From an uncultured Maritimibacter sp. (GTDB lineage Bacteria > Pseudomonadota > Alphaproteobacteria > Rhodobacterales > Rhodobacteraceae): a DNA stretch of 40,987 bases. Position numbers and translations under genes: made by a program. The DNA lies in assembly GCA_913063035.1 (NCBI GenBank), contig CAJXYS010000030.1, forward strand, positions 1 to 40,987, written 5' to 3'. Below are positions 8,188 through 15,155 of this stretch, in pieces (within the stretch, counting starts at the first letter, position 1; the number at the start of each line of letters is the position of its first letter). The notes under the pieces are model-generated. The model searched no databases, was not told the origin of the DNA, and worked only from the letters and a program-made list of their open reading frames with translations.

Positions 8188-9308
8188 TGGCGTTAAACCG
8201 CGTCCGCACGGCCCTCCTGGCACTGGTCGCCGGCCTGGCCCTCGTGGCGAGCCCGGCCTGTGCGGGATCGATCCGCATCAAGGATCTCGTCAGTTTCGAC
8301 GGGGTGCGGGGCAACGATCTCGTGGGCCACGGCCTGGTGGTCGGGCTGAACGGCACCGGTGACGGGCTCAGGAACGCGCCCTTTACCGAAGAGATCATGA
8401 CCAACATTCTCGAACGGCTCGGCGTGAATGTCAGCGGCGAGCAGTTCCGCCCCCGCAACGTGGCCGCGGTGCTGGTCACCGGTGTGCTGCCGCCCTTCGC
8501 CCGGGCCGGCAGCCGTATCGACGTGACCGTATCGGCCATCGGCGACGCCAAGAGCCTGCAGGGCGGCACCCTGATCATGACCCCCCTCAACGCCGCCGAC
8601 GGGCAGATCTACGCCGTCGCCCAGGGCACGATCCTGGCCGGTGGCGCCGCGGCAGAGGGTGACGCCGCGCGCGTCGTCCAGGGGGTGCCGACGGCTGGCA
8701 TCATTCCCGCCGGTGCCCGCGTCGAACGCGAGGTCGATTTCGATTTCGCCGCGCTCGACACGCTGCGCCTGGCGCTGCGCGATCCCGACTTCACCACGGC
8801 CATGCGGATCGAGTCCGCGATCAACGCCGCCTATGGCCGGCCCGTCGCGCGGATGCTGGATGCCGGCACCGTGCGCATCGACCTTGCAACGGCGCGGGCT
8901 CCCTCGCCGGCGCATGTGATCGGGCAGGTGGAAAACCTGCGCGTCGCGCCCGAGGCCCGGGCCCGCGTGGTGGTCGACCAGGCGTCCGGCACCATCGTGA
9001 TGGGGGCCGATGTGCGGATCAGCCGCGTCGCGGTTTCCCAGGGCAACCTGACGCTGCGGATCAACGAAACGCCCGCCGTCGTGCAGCCCAACCCGTTCGC
9101 CGAGGGCGAGACGATCGTGGTGCCCCGCACCGATGTGGGGATCGAGGAAGAACCCGGAATCGGGCTGGCCGAGATCGCCGAAGGTACGTCGCTCTCGGAC
9201 GTGGTCTCGGGTCTCAACGCGCTCGGGGTCTCGCCGCGCGACATGATCGATATCCTCAAGACCGTAAAGGCCGCCGGCGCGCTGCATGCCGACCTCGAGG
9301 TGCGGTGA
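8187..9308 (+). CDS. flgI: Flagellar P-ring protein FlgI
   Basis: A 373-aa periplasmic protein that forms the P-ring around the rod in the peptidoglycan layer. It has a cleavable signal peptide (ALLALVAGLALVASPACAG, cut near residue 27) followed by the strongly conserved SIRIKDLVSFDGVRGNDLVG, GLVVGLNGTGDGLRNAPFT and VSAIGDAKSLQGGTLIMTPL. The ATG at 8187 shares a base with the flgL stop (TGATG); a GTG at 8184 would add one residue. It is last in the operon and converges with fliP. Confidence 0.94.
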   Translation: MALNRVRTALLALVAGLALVASPACAGSIRIKDLVSFDGVRGNDLVGHGLVVGLNGTGDGLRNAPFTEEIMTNILERLGVNVSGEQFRPRNVAAVLVTGVLPPFARAGSRIDVTVSAIGDAKSLQGGTLIMTPLNAADGQIYAVAQGTILAGGAAAEGDAARVVQGVPTAGIIPAGARVEREVDFDFAALDTLRLALRDPDFTTAMRIESAINAAYGRPVARMLDAGTVRIDLATARAPSPAHVIGQVENLRVAPEARARVVVDQASGTIVMGADVRISRVAVSQGNLTLRINETPAVVQPNPFAEGETIVVPRTDVGIEEEPGIGLAEIAEGTSLSDVVSGLNALGVSPRDMIDILKTVKAAGALHADLEVR

Positions 9309-9360
9309 TGCCCGCGGGCCGCCCGTCGCGCCTGCCCCGCGCGGCGGGCACGGCGCACAT

Positions 9361-9381
9361 GGCCCGGCGTCCTGCCGGGCC
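9361..9381. terminator. Inverted repeat between convergent flgI and fliP
   Basis: Perfect 8-bp inverted repeat: GGCCCGGC at 9361-9368, loop GTCCT, GCCGGGCC at 9374-9381. It lies between the stops of two converging operons, where a bidirectional terminator would be expected. There is no following T-run on either strand, so intrinsic termination is uncertain. Confidence 0.4.
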
Positions 9382-9399
9382 GGCCGCGTTCGCAAGCCT

Positions 9400-10128
9400 T
9401 CAGAAGTAGCTGCGCACCAGCGCCCCCGAGAGCAACGCCCAGCCATCCGCCATGACGAAGAAGGCGAGCTTGAAGGGCAACGCCACGATGGCGGGCGGCA
9501 CCATCATCATGCCCATCGACATCAGCACCGCCGCGACCACGAGATCGATCACGAGGAAGGGCAGGAAGATGAGGAACCCGATCTGGAAGGCGCGTTCGAC
9601 CTCGCTCAGGAGAAAGGACGGCACCAGGATCGACAGGGGCGCCTCGGCCATCCCGCCCGCCGGGGCCGTCGTTTCACGCAGGGCCGCCAGGGTGTCGAAC
9701 GTTGCCGGGTCGAGCCGCGCGGCCATGAAGCCGCGGAACGGGTCCAGCGTGCGTGGGATGGCCTCCTCCACCGCGATCTCGCCATCGATCAGGGGGCGGG
9801 CGCCCCCGGACCAGGCCGCGGTGAAGACCGGTTCCATGACGAACCAGGTCAGGAAGAGCGCCAGGCTGATGATCAGCATGTTGGGCGGTGCCTGCTGCAG
9901 GCCGAGCGCCTGGCGCAGGATCGAGAGCACGGTGACGATGAAGGGAAAGCAGGTGACCATCACCGCGATGCCCGGCGCGAGGCTCAGAAGCGTGATCAGC
10001 ACAAAGAGCTGGATGCTGCGCAACGTCAGCGAATCGCCCTCGCCCAGGGATAGGGTGATGTCCTGCGCCGTCGCGGGAGCCGCCGCCAGCGCGAGGACCA
10101 GGACGGAAGCCGGAACCGCGGCGCGCAT
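9400..10128 (-). CDS. fliP: Flagellar export gate protein FliP
   Basis: A 242-aa integral membrane protein of the FliP/SctR family, part of the FliP-FliQ-FliR export gate. It has a signal-like N-terminus (residues 1-21, AAAPATAQ) as is usual for FliP, then conserved segments SIQLFVLITLLSLAPGIAVM, FPFIVTVLSILRQALGLQQAP and the C-terminal IDLVVAAVLMSMGMMMVPP. Four membrane segments can be seen. It is the last gene of the fliF-fliH-fliN-fliP operon, three bases after fliN. FliQ and FliR are encoded elsewhere in the window. Confidence 0.94.
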   Translation of the reverse strand: MRAAVPASVLVLALAAAPATAQDITLSLGEGDSLTLRSIQLFVLITLLSLAPGIAVMVTCFPFIVTVLSILRQALGLQQAPPNMLIISLALFLTWFVMEPVFTAAWSGGARPLIDGEIAVEEAIPRTLDPFRGFMAARLDPATFDTLAALRETTAPAGGMAEAPLSILVPSFLLSEVERAFQIGFLIFLPFLVIDLVVAAVLMSMGMMMVPPAIVALPFKLAFFVMADGWALLSGALVRSYF

Positions 10129-10131
10129 CGG

Positions 10132-10425
10132 TCAGAGGCCCGAGCGCAAGTCGGCGATCTCGGTCAGGCGCACGGCGAGCCCGCCGTCCGCGGCGCTCTC
10201 CTCGAGCCGGCCGCGCGCGATCAGCTTGTCGCCCGCGTAGAGTTCCACCGGGTCGTCGACCCGGCTGTCGAGCGCGAGGACCGCGCCTTCGCCCAGGGCC
10301 ATCAGCTCGCCGATCAGCGGCCGCGCGCGCCCGACGGAGACGGTGATTTCCAGGGGCACGTGATGCAGCGGGTTCCCCGTCGGCGTGCGGGGCGCGGCAG
10401 GGTCCTGTTCCGTGTCGTCAGCCAT
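10132..10425 (-). CDS. fliN: Flagellar motor switch protein FliN
   Basis: A 97-aa protein with one SpoA/FliN domain (about 20-95: PLEITVSVGRARPLIGELMA, SRVDDPVELYAGDKLIARGR). FliN forms the lower C-ring with FliM and binds FliH to recruit the export ATPase complex. The length is typical of short FliN proteins. It overlaps the upstream fliH-like gene by 8 bases. No fliM is seen in the window, although the two genes are often neighbours. Confidence 0.88.
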   Translation of the reverse strand: MADDTEQDPAAPRTPTGNPLHHVPLEITVSVGRARPLIGELMALGEGAVLALDSRVDDPVELYAGDKLIARGRLEESAADGGLAVRLTEIADLRSGL

Positions 10426-11017
10426 GGGTCTGCATCTCCTCCGTCAGGGTGTCGAAATCCGCGATGCGCCCGGCGATTTCCGCCAGCGCGCCGTCGATGT
10501 CGATATGCCGCTCGAGCGCGCCGGCGCCGAGAAGCACCTCGTTCGGGCCGAGCGACGGATCCTCGACGATCTCGGGATCCGCGACCGTGCCGGCGGTCTG
10601 GGCCGCGAGGGCATCGCGCTGCCCGGGGGCGACGCGCAGCGTAACCCGCGCGCCGGCCGTGCGTTCGGCCAGCGTCTGGAGCTCGCGCGCCAGGTGGTCG
10701 GCGAGGCCGGTCTCGGCCATGCGGGGCACCAGCACATGCGCCAGTGCGGTCACGAGCGGGCGCAGCGACTCGATCACCTGGCGGCGCGCGGCGGCATGGG
10801 TGAAGTCCAGCGCCTGCAGCGCCTCCGCGATATCGCATCTCGCCGTCTCCGCGGCGGCCTGCTGTTCGTGGCGCTCCATCTCGCGCCCGGCCTCGAACCC
10901 CTCGGCGAAGGCCGCGGCGCGGGCCGACTCCCAGGCTTCGCCGGTCCGGGTGATGAGCGGTGACGCGGCCGCCCCGTCCTGGTCGAAATCGTCGAGCTTC
11001 AGGTCCGGCCCGGTCAT
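10418..11017 (-). CDS. fliH: FliH-like flagellar export regulator
   Basis: A 199-aa acidic, helical, alanine-rich protein. The central AFAEGFEAGREMERHEQQ resembles the GxxxG-containing coiled coil of FliH, and the C-terminal half resembles the FliH/SctL V-type-ATPase subunit-E-like domain (RVAPGQRDALAA, EDPSLGPNEVLLGAGALERH). FliH holds and regulates the ATPase FliI and docks it on FliN. Position between fliF and fliN supports the call. It overlaps fliF by ATGA. FliH sequences are weakly conserved, so identity rests on both pattern and context. Confidence 0.75.
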   Translation of the reverse strand: MTGPDLKLDDFDQDGAAASPLITRTGEAWESARAAAFAEGFEAGREMERHEQQAAAETARCDIAEALQALDFTHAAARRQVIESLRPLVTALAHVLVPRMAETGLADHLARELQTLAERTAGARVTLRVAPGQRDALAAQTAGTVADPEIVEDPSLGPNEVLLGAGALERHIDIDGALAEIAGRIADFDTLTEEMQTHG

Positions 11018-12567
11018 GTCTGCTCCTCCCGCGATTCGATCCAGCTGCGCAGGATCTCGGCGGTGTCGTCCTGGCGTTCCGCGATAAGCGAGCGCAGCCG
11101 CGCGACCGGGTCTTCCTCGATCAGTGCGACGGCATCAGGGGCCGTGACGGGGTCCTCCTCCGGCGGCGTGGCGCCGGCCGGCAGATCCGTGTCGGGCAGC
11201 GGCGGACCCAGTTCAGGCAAGGGTCCCGACGCCGGGCGGGTAAGGATCGGGCGCAGCACGAAAAGCCCCAGCAGCAGAGCGACGACGGCCAGCACCAGAA
11301 GTTGCACGATGCTCATGACGTCGAGCCCGAGCCGCGCCAGCAGCCCGGGCGCGGCCAGGGTGCCCGCCGCGGGGCCCGTGCTGAAGGCCATGGTCTTGAT
11401 GGTGACGACGTCCCCGCGGCCCGCGTCAAACCCGACGGCGGATTTGACCAGCTCCTCGAGCGCGGCGAGTTCCGTGTCGCTGCGCGGGGTCAGGACTTCC
11501 TCGCCGTCCGGGCCGGTCTCGCGCAGCTGGTCCACGAGCACGGCCACGGTCAGCCGGCGTATCGCGCCGGGGGTTCGCAGCAGCTCGCGCTGGGTTTCGG
11601 AGACCTCGTAGTTCACGCGTTCCCGGGTCTCGGCGCCCTGGCGCGATGCGTTCTGTTCGGCGGCCGCATCCCCGTCCGGCAGGTTGCTCGCGACCGTGAC
11701 GGCGGCGGGGCCGGTGTTCTGTTCGGTGTTCGTGCTTTCCTCGGTCTCGGTCGAGATGGCGACCCGGCTTTCGGGGTCGAAGCGCCGTTCGACGATCTTC
11801 TCCTGGTCGGTCACCGGCTCGATCGAGACCTCGACCATGGCCCGGCCGCGCCCGACGCGGGCCTCGAGCAGGCGCTGAACGTTTTCCTTGAGTTCGGCGG
11901 CGCGGCTGTCCGCCGCCGGGGCCGCGCCGGCATCGCCGGTGCCGACCAGCCCGGTCTCGCTGTCGATGACGGAGACCTCGGCGGCCGAGAGGCCGGGCAC
12001 GGCCGAGGCGACGAGGTGGCGCAGCGCGCGTGCGGTCTCGGCCGTCAGGCCGCCGGCCCCGGCGGTGACCGTGACCGAGGCCGTCGGCGTCAGGTCGCGG
12101 CGAAAGGGCTGCGAGACCGGGTTGGCGATATGGACGCGGGCCGCCCGGATCGAGGGAACCGATATGATGGTGCGGGCGAGTTCGCCTTCCTTCGCGCGCC
12201 AGTAGGCGGCGTCGAACATCTGGCTGGTGGTGCCGAAACCGGAGAGCCCGTCGAGAATCTCGTAGCCGGAGGGGCCGGAGGCCGGCAACCCGCCGGCCGC
12301 CAGTTCCATCCGCAACGAATCGCGACGGGTCGAATCGACGTAGATCGCGGTGCCGCGCACCTCGTGCGCGACGCCGCGCGTCTCGAGCGCGGTCACCACG
12401 TCGCCCGCCGCGGCCGGGTCCAGCCCCGAATAGAGAAGGGCCATGCCGGGCGCGGTGGCCAGCCGACCGAGCAGCAGCACCGCCACGACAATCGCGACCG
12501 TTGCCAGCGCGACGATCGCGCGGCGCTGCGGCGTCAATGCATTCCAGACCGAGAGCAGTTGCTGCAC
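11014..12567 (-). CDS. fliF: Flagellar MS-ring protein FliF
   Basis: A 517-aa membrane protein that forms the MS-ring, the base on which rod, C-ring and export gate are built. It has an N-terminal membrane helix (about 17-37), periplasmic ring-building motifs (ALLYSGLDPAAAGDVVTAL, EILDGLSGFGTTSQMFDAAY, RAARVHIANP), and a C-terminal membrane helix (MSIVQLLVLAVVALLLGLFV) followed by a cytoplasmic tail that normally binds FliG. The start is GTG at 12567, preceded by a G-rich ribosome-binding site. It heads the minus-strand operon fliF-fliH-fliN-fliP, divergent from fliL. No fliG gene follows it, which is unusual. Confidence 0.93.
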   Translation of the reverse strand: MQQLLSVWNALTPQRRAIVALATVAIVVAVLLLGRLATAPGMALLYSGLDPAAAGDVVTALETRGVAHEVRGTAIYVDSTRRDSLRMELAAGGLPASGPSGYEILDGLSGFGTTSQMFDAAYWRAKEGELARTIISVPSIRAARVHIANPVSQPFRRDLTPTASVTVTAGAGGLTAETARALRHLVASAVPGLSAAEVSVIDSETGLVGTGDAGAAPAADSRAAELKENVQRLLEARVGRGRAMVEVSIEPVTDQEKIVERRFDPESRVAISTETEESTNTEQNTGPAAVTVASNLPDGDAAAEQNASRQGAETRERVNYEVSETQRELLRTPGAIRRLTVAVLVDQLRETGPDGEEVLTPRSDTELAALEELVKSAVGFDAGRGDVVTIKTMAFSTGPAAGTLAAPGLLARLGLDVMSIVQLLVLAVVALLLGLFVLRPILTRPASGPLPELGPPLPDTDLPAGATPPEEDPVTAPDAVALIEEDPVARLRSLIAERQDDTAEILRSWIESREEQT

Positions 12568-12633
12568 GGGACGTCCCCTGTGGTTCCGGGCCTTCTGGCC
12601 CTGTCTGTCAGCGCGATCATTCGGGGATCGGCC

Positions 12634-12648
12634 TTAAGAATCGGTTAG
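12634..12648. promoter_or_regulatory. CtrA-like box between divergent fliF and fliL
   Basis: TTAA at 12634-12637, seven bases, TTAG at 12645-12648: 7 of 8 positions of TTAA-N7-TTAA. The 133-base gap separates fliF (minus) from fliL (plus), so one box could serve both operons. Confidence 0.6.
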
Positions 12649-12700
12649 CCACCCCGGGGGTATAGACGCCTTGTCCGGCAGAAGCGGGAGACAGGCAGAG

Positions 12701-13195
12701 ATGGCGAACGAAACCGAAACCGAAGAGGCCCCGGCCCCGAAACGCGGTCGCAAGGGCGCGATCGCCGGGCTGGTGCTGGCGCTGGTTCTCGGGGCGGGCG
12801 GGTTCTACGCGGCCTATTCCGGGCTGATCGCCTTTCCATCGGGGGCCGAGGCCGAAAAGGCCCAGACGGCCGAGCCCCCGCCGGACCCCCTGCCCGACAT
12901 CGCCTTCGTCGACCTGAAGCCGCTGGTCGTCTCGCTCGGCCCGGGTTCGGCGAATCGGCATCTGCGGTTTCATGCCCAGCTCGAGGTGCCGGGCGCCCAC
13001 GAGGCCGAGGTCGAGAGCCTGCTGCCCCGCATCCTCGATGTGCTGAACGGGTATCTGCGGGCGGTGGACACCGCGCTGCTCTCGGATCCCGCCGCGCTGG
13101 TGCGGCTGCGCGCGCAGATGCTGCGCCGGGTCCAGGTGGTCACCGGCGAAGGCCGGGTGCGCGATCTGCTGATTACCGAATTTGTCCTGAACTGA
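12701..13195 (+). CDS. fliL: Flagellar basal body-associated protein FliL (copy 1)
   Basis: A 164-aa single-pass membrane protein: charged cytoplasmic N-terminus, membrane helix (about 19-40, AIAGLVLALVLGAGGFYAAY), then a periplasmic domain with FVDLKPLVVSLGPG and the C-terminal VRDLLITEFVLN typical of FliL. FliL surrounds the MotAB stator and supports torque; it is essential for swimming in Rhodobacter sphaeroides. The ATG at 12701 is chosen; an upstream non-ATG start at 12671 would add 10 residues without family resemblance. It heads the run fliL-DUF6468-like-motE-like. A second FliL-like protein is encoded at 22487-22981. Confidence 0.87.
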   Translation: MANETETEEAPAPKRGRKGAIAGLVLALVLGAGGFYAAYSGLIAFPSGAEAEKAQTAEPPPDPLPDIAFVDLKPLVVSLGPGSANRHLRFHAQLEVPGAHEAEVESLLPRILDVLNGYLRAVDTALLSDPAALVRLRAQMLRRVQVVTGEGRVRDLLITEFVLN

Positions 13196-13206
13196 CGGAG
13201 GCTGCC

Positions 13207-13620
13207 ATGACCCTGATCGCCGATTTCCTGATGATGGCCGGGGCGCTGGCAGCGGCCTTTTACTGCCTGATCCTGTCGCGCCGTCTCCGGCGCCTGAACC
13301 GGCTTGACGACGGGCTTGGCGCGGCGATCGCCGTTCTGTCGCAGCAGGTCGGCGAGATGACCCGCGCGCTGGAACGCGCGGAAACCGCGGCAGGGGCCTC
13401 CGGCGACGCCCTCGCGGCGCAAACAGAGCGCGCAGAGGCCGCCGTCGCGCGGCTCGAGGTGCTGATGGCCGCGCTGCATGATCTGCCCGATGCGGATCCG
13501 GCGCCGAAACCCGACGATGCCCCGCGTGCCGCGCGCAAACCCGGACGCAAAAGGCGCGGGGATGCCGGGGCCTTCGCCTCGCGCCGCCACAGCCAGATGG
13601 AATCGGAGGACCTGGGATGA
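13207..13620 (+). CDS. Membrane-anchored coiled-coil protein, DUF6468-like
   Basis: A 137-aa protein with an N-terminal membrane helix (about 4-22), then a basic patch SRRLRRLNRLDD and a predicted coiled coil (about 35-90) rich in alternating Ala/Glu/Leu. The tail is basic (KPGRKRRGD). The layout and the RRLRRLNRLDDGL segment resemble DUF6468 proteins encoded in alphaproteobacterial flagellar clusters; this is from memory and needs a profile search. It sits 11 bases after fliL and overlaps the motE-like gene by ATGA, so it is likely part of the motor accessory module. Function is unknown. Confidence 0.6.
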   Translation: MTLIADFLMMAGALAAAFYCLILSRRLRRLNRLDDGLGAAIAVLSQQVGEMTRALERAETAAGASGDALAAQTERAEAAVARLEVLMAALHDLPDADPAPKPDDAPRAARKPGRKRRGDAGAFASRRHSQMESEDLG

Positions 13621-14207
13621 GCGCCCTGCGTCTGCGCCGCCGCGCCGTCGCGCTGCCGCTGATCGCGGTGCTTCTGGCAGGATCCGGCCTCTTGCGGCTC
13701 GGCACGGCCGACTTCGCCACGGCCCGCGCCGCGGTCGAGGCCGCGGTCGGCAGCACCGCCACCGATGCGGCGGCGGAGGCCGCCGCCTGCAGCTTGCCCG
13801 GGGAGATCCCGGAACTGCTAGAGGCGATCCGGACCCGCAGCGCGGCGCTGGACGCGCGCGAGGCGCGGCTCGAGGATCGTCGCCAGGCGTTGCGCCTCGC
13901 CGAGGAGGCGGTGGAGCGCAAGATGGCCGAACTCGTCGCCGCGGAAGAGGAACTCGCCCGGACGCTGGCCATCGCCGACGAGGCGGCCGAGAAGGATCTC
14001 GCGCGGCTGACCGCGGTCTACGAGAACATGAAGCCGGCCGTCGCGTCGCAGGTCTTCGCCAGCATGGCCCCGGATTTCGCGGCCGGCTTCCTTGGCCGTA
14101 TGCGTCCCGAGGCCGCGGCGGAAATCCTGTCCGGCCTGGAACCCGGCGTGGCCTATGCGATCAGCGTGATCCTGGCCGGCCGGAATGCCGCCGCGCCGAC
14201 CGAATGA
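13617..14207 (+). CDS. motE: MotE-like periplasmic/flagellar chaperone (MgtE N-domain type)
   Basis: A 196-aa protein with a signal-anchor N-terminus (about 9-31), a long coiled coil (about 65-130: ALDAREARLEDRRQALRLAE), and a C-terminal helical domain (LTAVYENMKPAVASQVFASM, FLGRMRPEAAAEILSGLEP) typical of MotE and the MgtE N-terminal domain. In rhizobia MotE is a periplasmic chaperone of the stator component MotC; in Rhodobacter a MotE-like protein is also needed for rotation. The start overlaps the preceding stop (ATGA), and motA follows 78 bases later. Assignment to the MotE family is good; its partner here is unknown. Confidence 0.78.
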   Translation: MSALRLRRRAVALPLIAVLLAGSGLLRLGTADFATARAAVEAAVGSTATDAAAEAAACSLPGEIPELLEAIRTRSAALDAREARLEDRRQALRLAEEAVERKMAELVAAEEELARTLAIADEAAEKDLARLTAVYENMKPAVASQVFASMAPDFAAGFLGRMRPEAAAEILSGLEPGVAYAISVILAGRNAAAPTE

Positions 14208-14285
14208 CGCACCCCGGATGAGGGTTTCTTAACCCGTGGCTGAGAGGATGCCGCTGCGTCACGGGACCCGCAGGGAGAGAGGTAC

Positions 14286-15155
14286 ATGATCGGCATCATC
14301 GGCATCGTCGTGACCTTCGCCATGGTTTTCGGCGGGTATCTCGCGGCCGGCGGCAAGCTGGGAATCATCCTGAAATCCCTGCCCTTCGAGATGATGATGA
14401 TCGGCGGCGCGGCGACCGGCGCCTTCGTGCTGTCCAACGACATGGCCGGGATCAAGCACACCCTCAAGGACGTCGCCAAGGTCTTCAAGGGCGCGAAATG
14501 GAAGCCGCAGGACTACAACGACCTGCTCTGCCTGCTCTTCGAACTGATCCGGCTCGGCCGGCAGAACGCCGTCGCGCTGGAGGAACATATCGAAACGCCG
14601 GAGACCAGCGAGATCTTCGGCCGCTATCCGAAGATCCTGGCCGACCGGGAGGCGGTCGAACTGATCTGCGACACGCTGCGCGCGGCCTCCATGAACTACG
14701 ACGATCCGCACCAGGTCGAGGAGGTTCTCGAGAAGCGGATCGAGACGCATTTCAAGCACGCGCTGCATTCCAGCCACGCGCTGCAGACCATGGCCGACGG
14801 CCTGCCCGCCCTCGGCATCGTGGCCGCGGTGCTCGGGGTCATCAAGACGATGGGCTCGATCGACCAGCCGCCGGAGATCCTCGGCAAGATGATCGGGGGC
14901 GCGCTGGTCGGTACCTTCCTCGGGGTTTTCCTGTCCTATGGCTTCGTCGGTCCCGCGGCCGGCAAGCTCAAGACGGTGACCGAGGAAGAACAGCACTTCT
15001 ACCAGCTGATCCGCGAGGTTCTGGTCGCCAATCTCTACAACCACCCGACCAATATCTGCATCGAGGTCGGCCGCCAGAACACGCCCGAGCCCTACCGCCC
15101 CAGCTTCAACGCGCTGGAAGAGGCGCTGAAAGACCTGAAGAAGGCCGCCGCATGA
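14286..15155 (+). CDS. motA: Flagellar motor stator protein MotA
   Basis: A 289-aa integral membrane protein, partner of MotB in the stator. Membrane segments lie near 2-22, 33-50, 168-187 and 200-220. The cytoplasmic loop has R92 and E99/E100 (GRQNAVALEE), in the place of the charged residues that contact FliG in E. coli. The channel-lining motif TMADGLPALGIVAAVLGVIK includes the conserved proline. It fits the proton-type MotA of alphaproteobacteria. An isolated TTAA half-site lies at 14229-14232 in the upstream gap. It overlaps the next gene by ATGA, tying that unknown gene to the stator. Confidence 0.95.
   Translation: MIGIIGIVVTFAMVFGGYLAAGGKLGIILKSLPFEMMMIGGAATGAFVLSNDMAGIKHTLKDVAKVFKGAKWKPQDYNDLLCLLFELIRLGRQNAVALEEHIETPETSEIFGRYPKILADREAVELICDTLRAASMNYDDPHQVEEVLEKRIETHFKHALHSSHALQTMADGLPALGIVAAVLGVIKTMGSIDQPPEILGKMIGGALVGTFLGVFLSYGFVGPAAGKLKTVTEEEQHFYQLIREVLVANLYNHPTNICIEVGRQNTPEPYRPSFNALEEALKDLKKAAA

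Noticed and set aside
10960-12648. A 562-codon open frame on the plus strand across fliF
   Set aside because: Antisense shadow of fliF with low-complexity Gly/Arg/Asp content.
14218-14243. Full CtrA box upstream of motA
   Set aside because: Only one TTAA half (14229-14232) is good; partners at the right spacing (ATGA or CTGA) match 2 of 4 positions.
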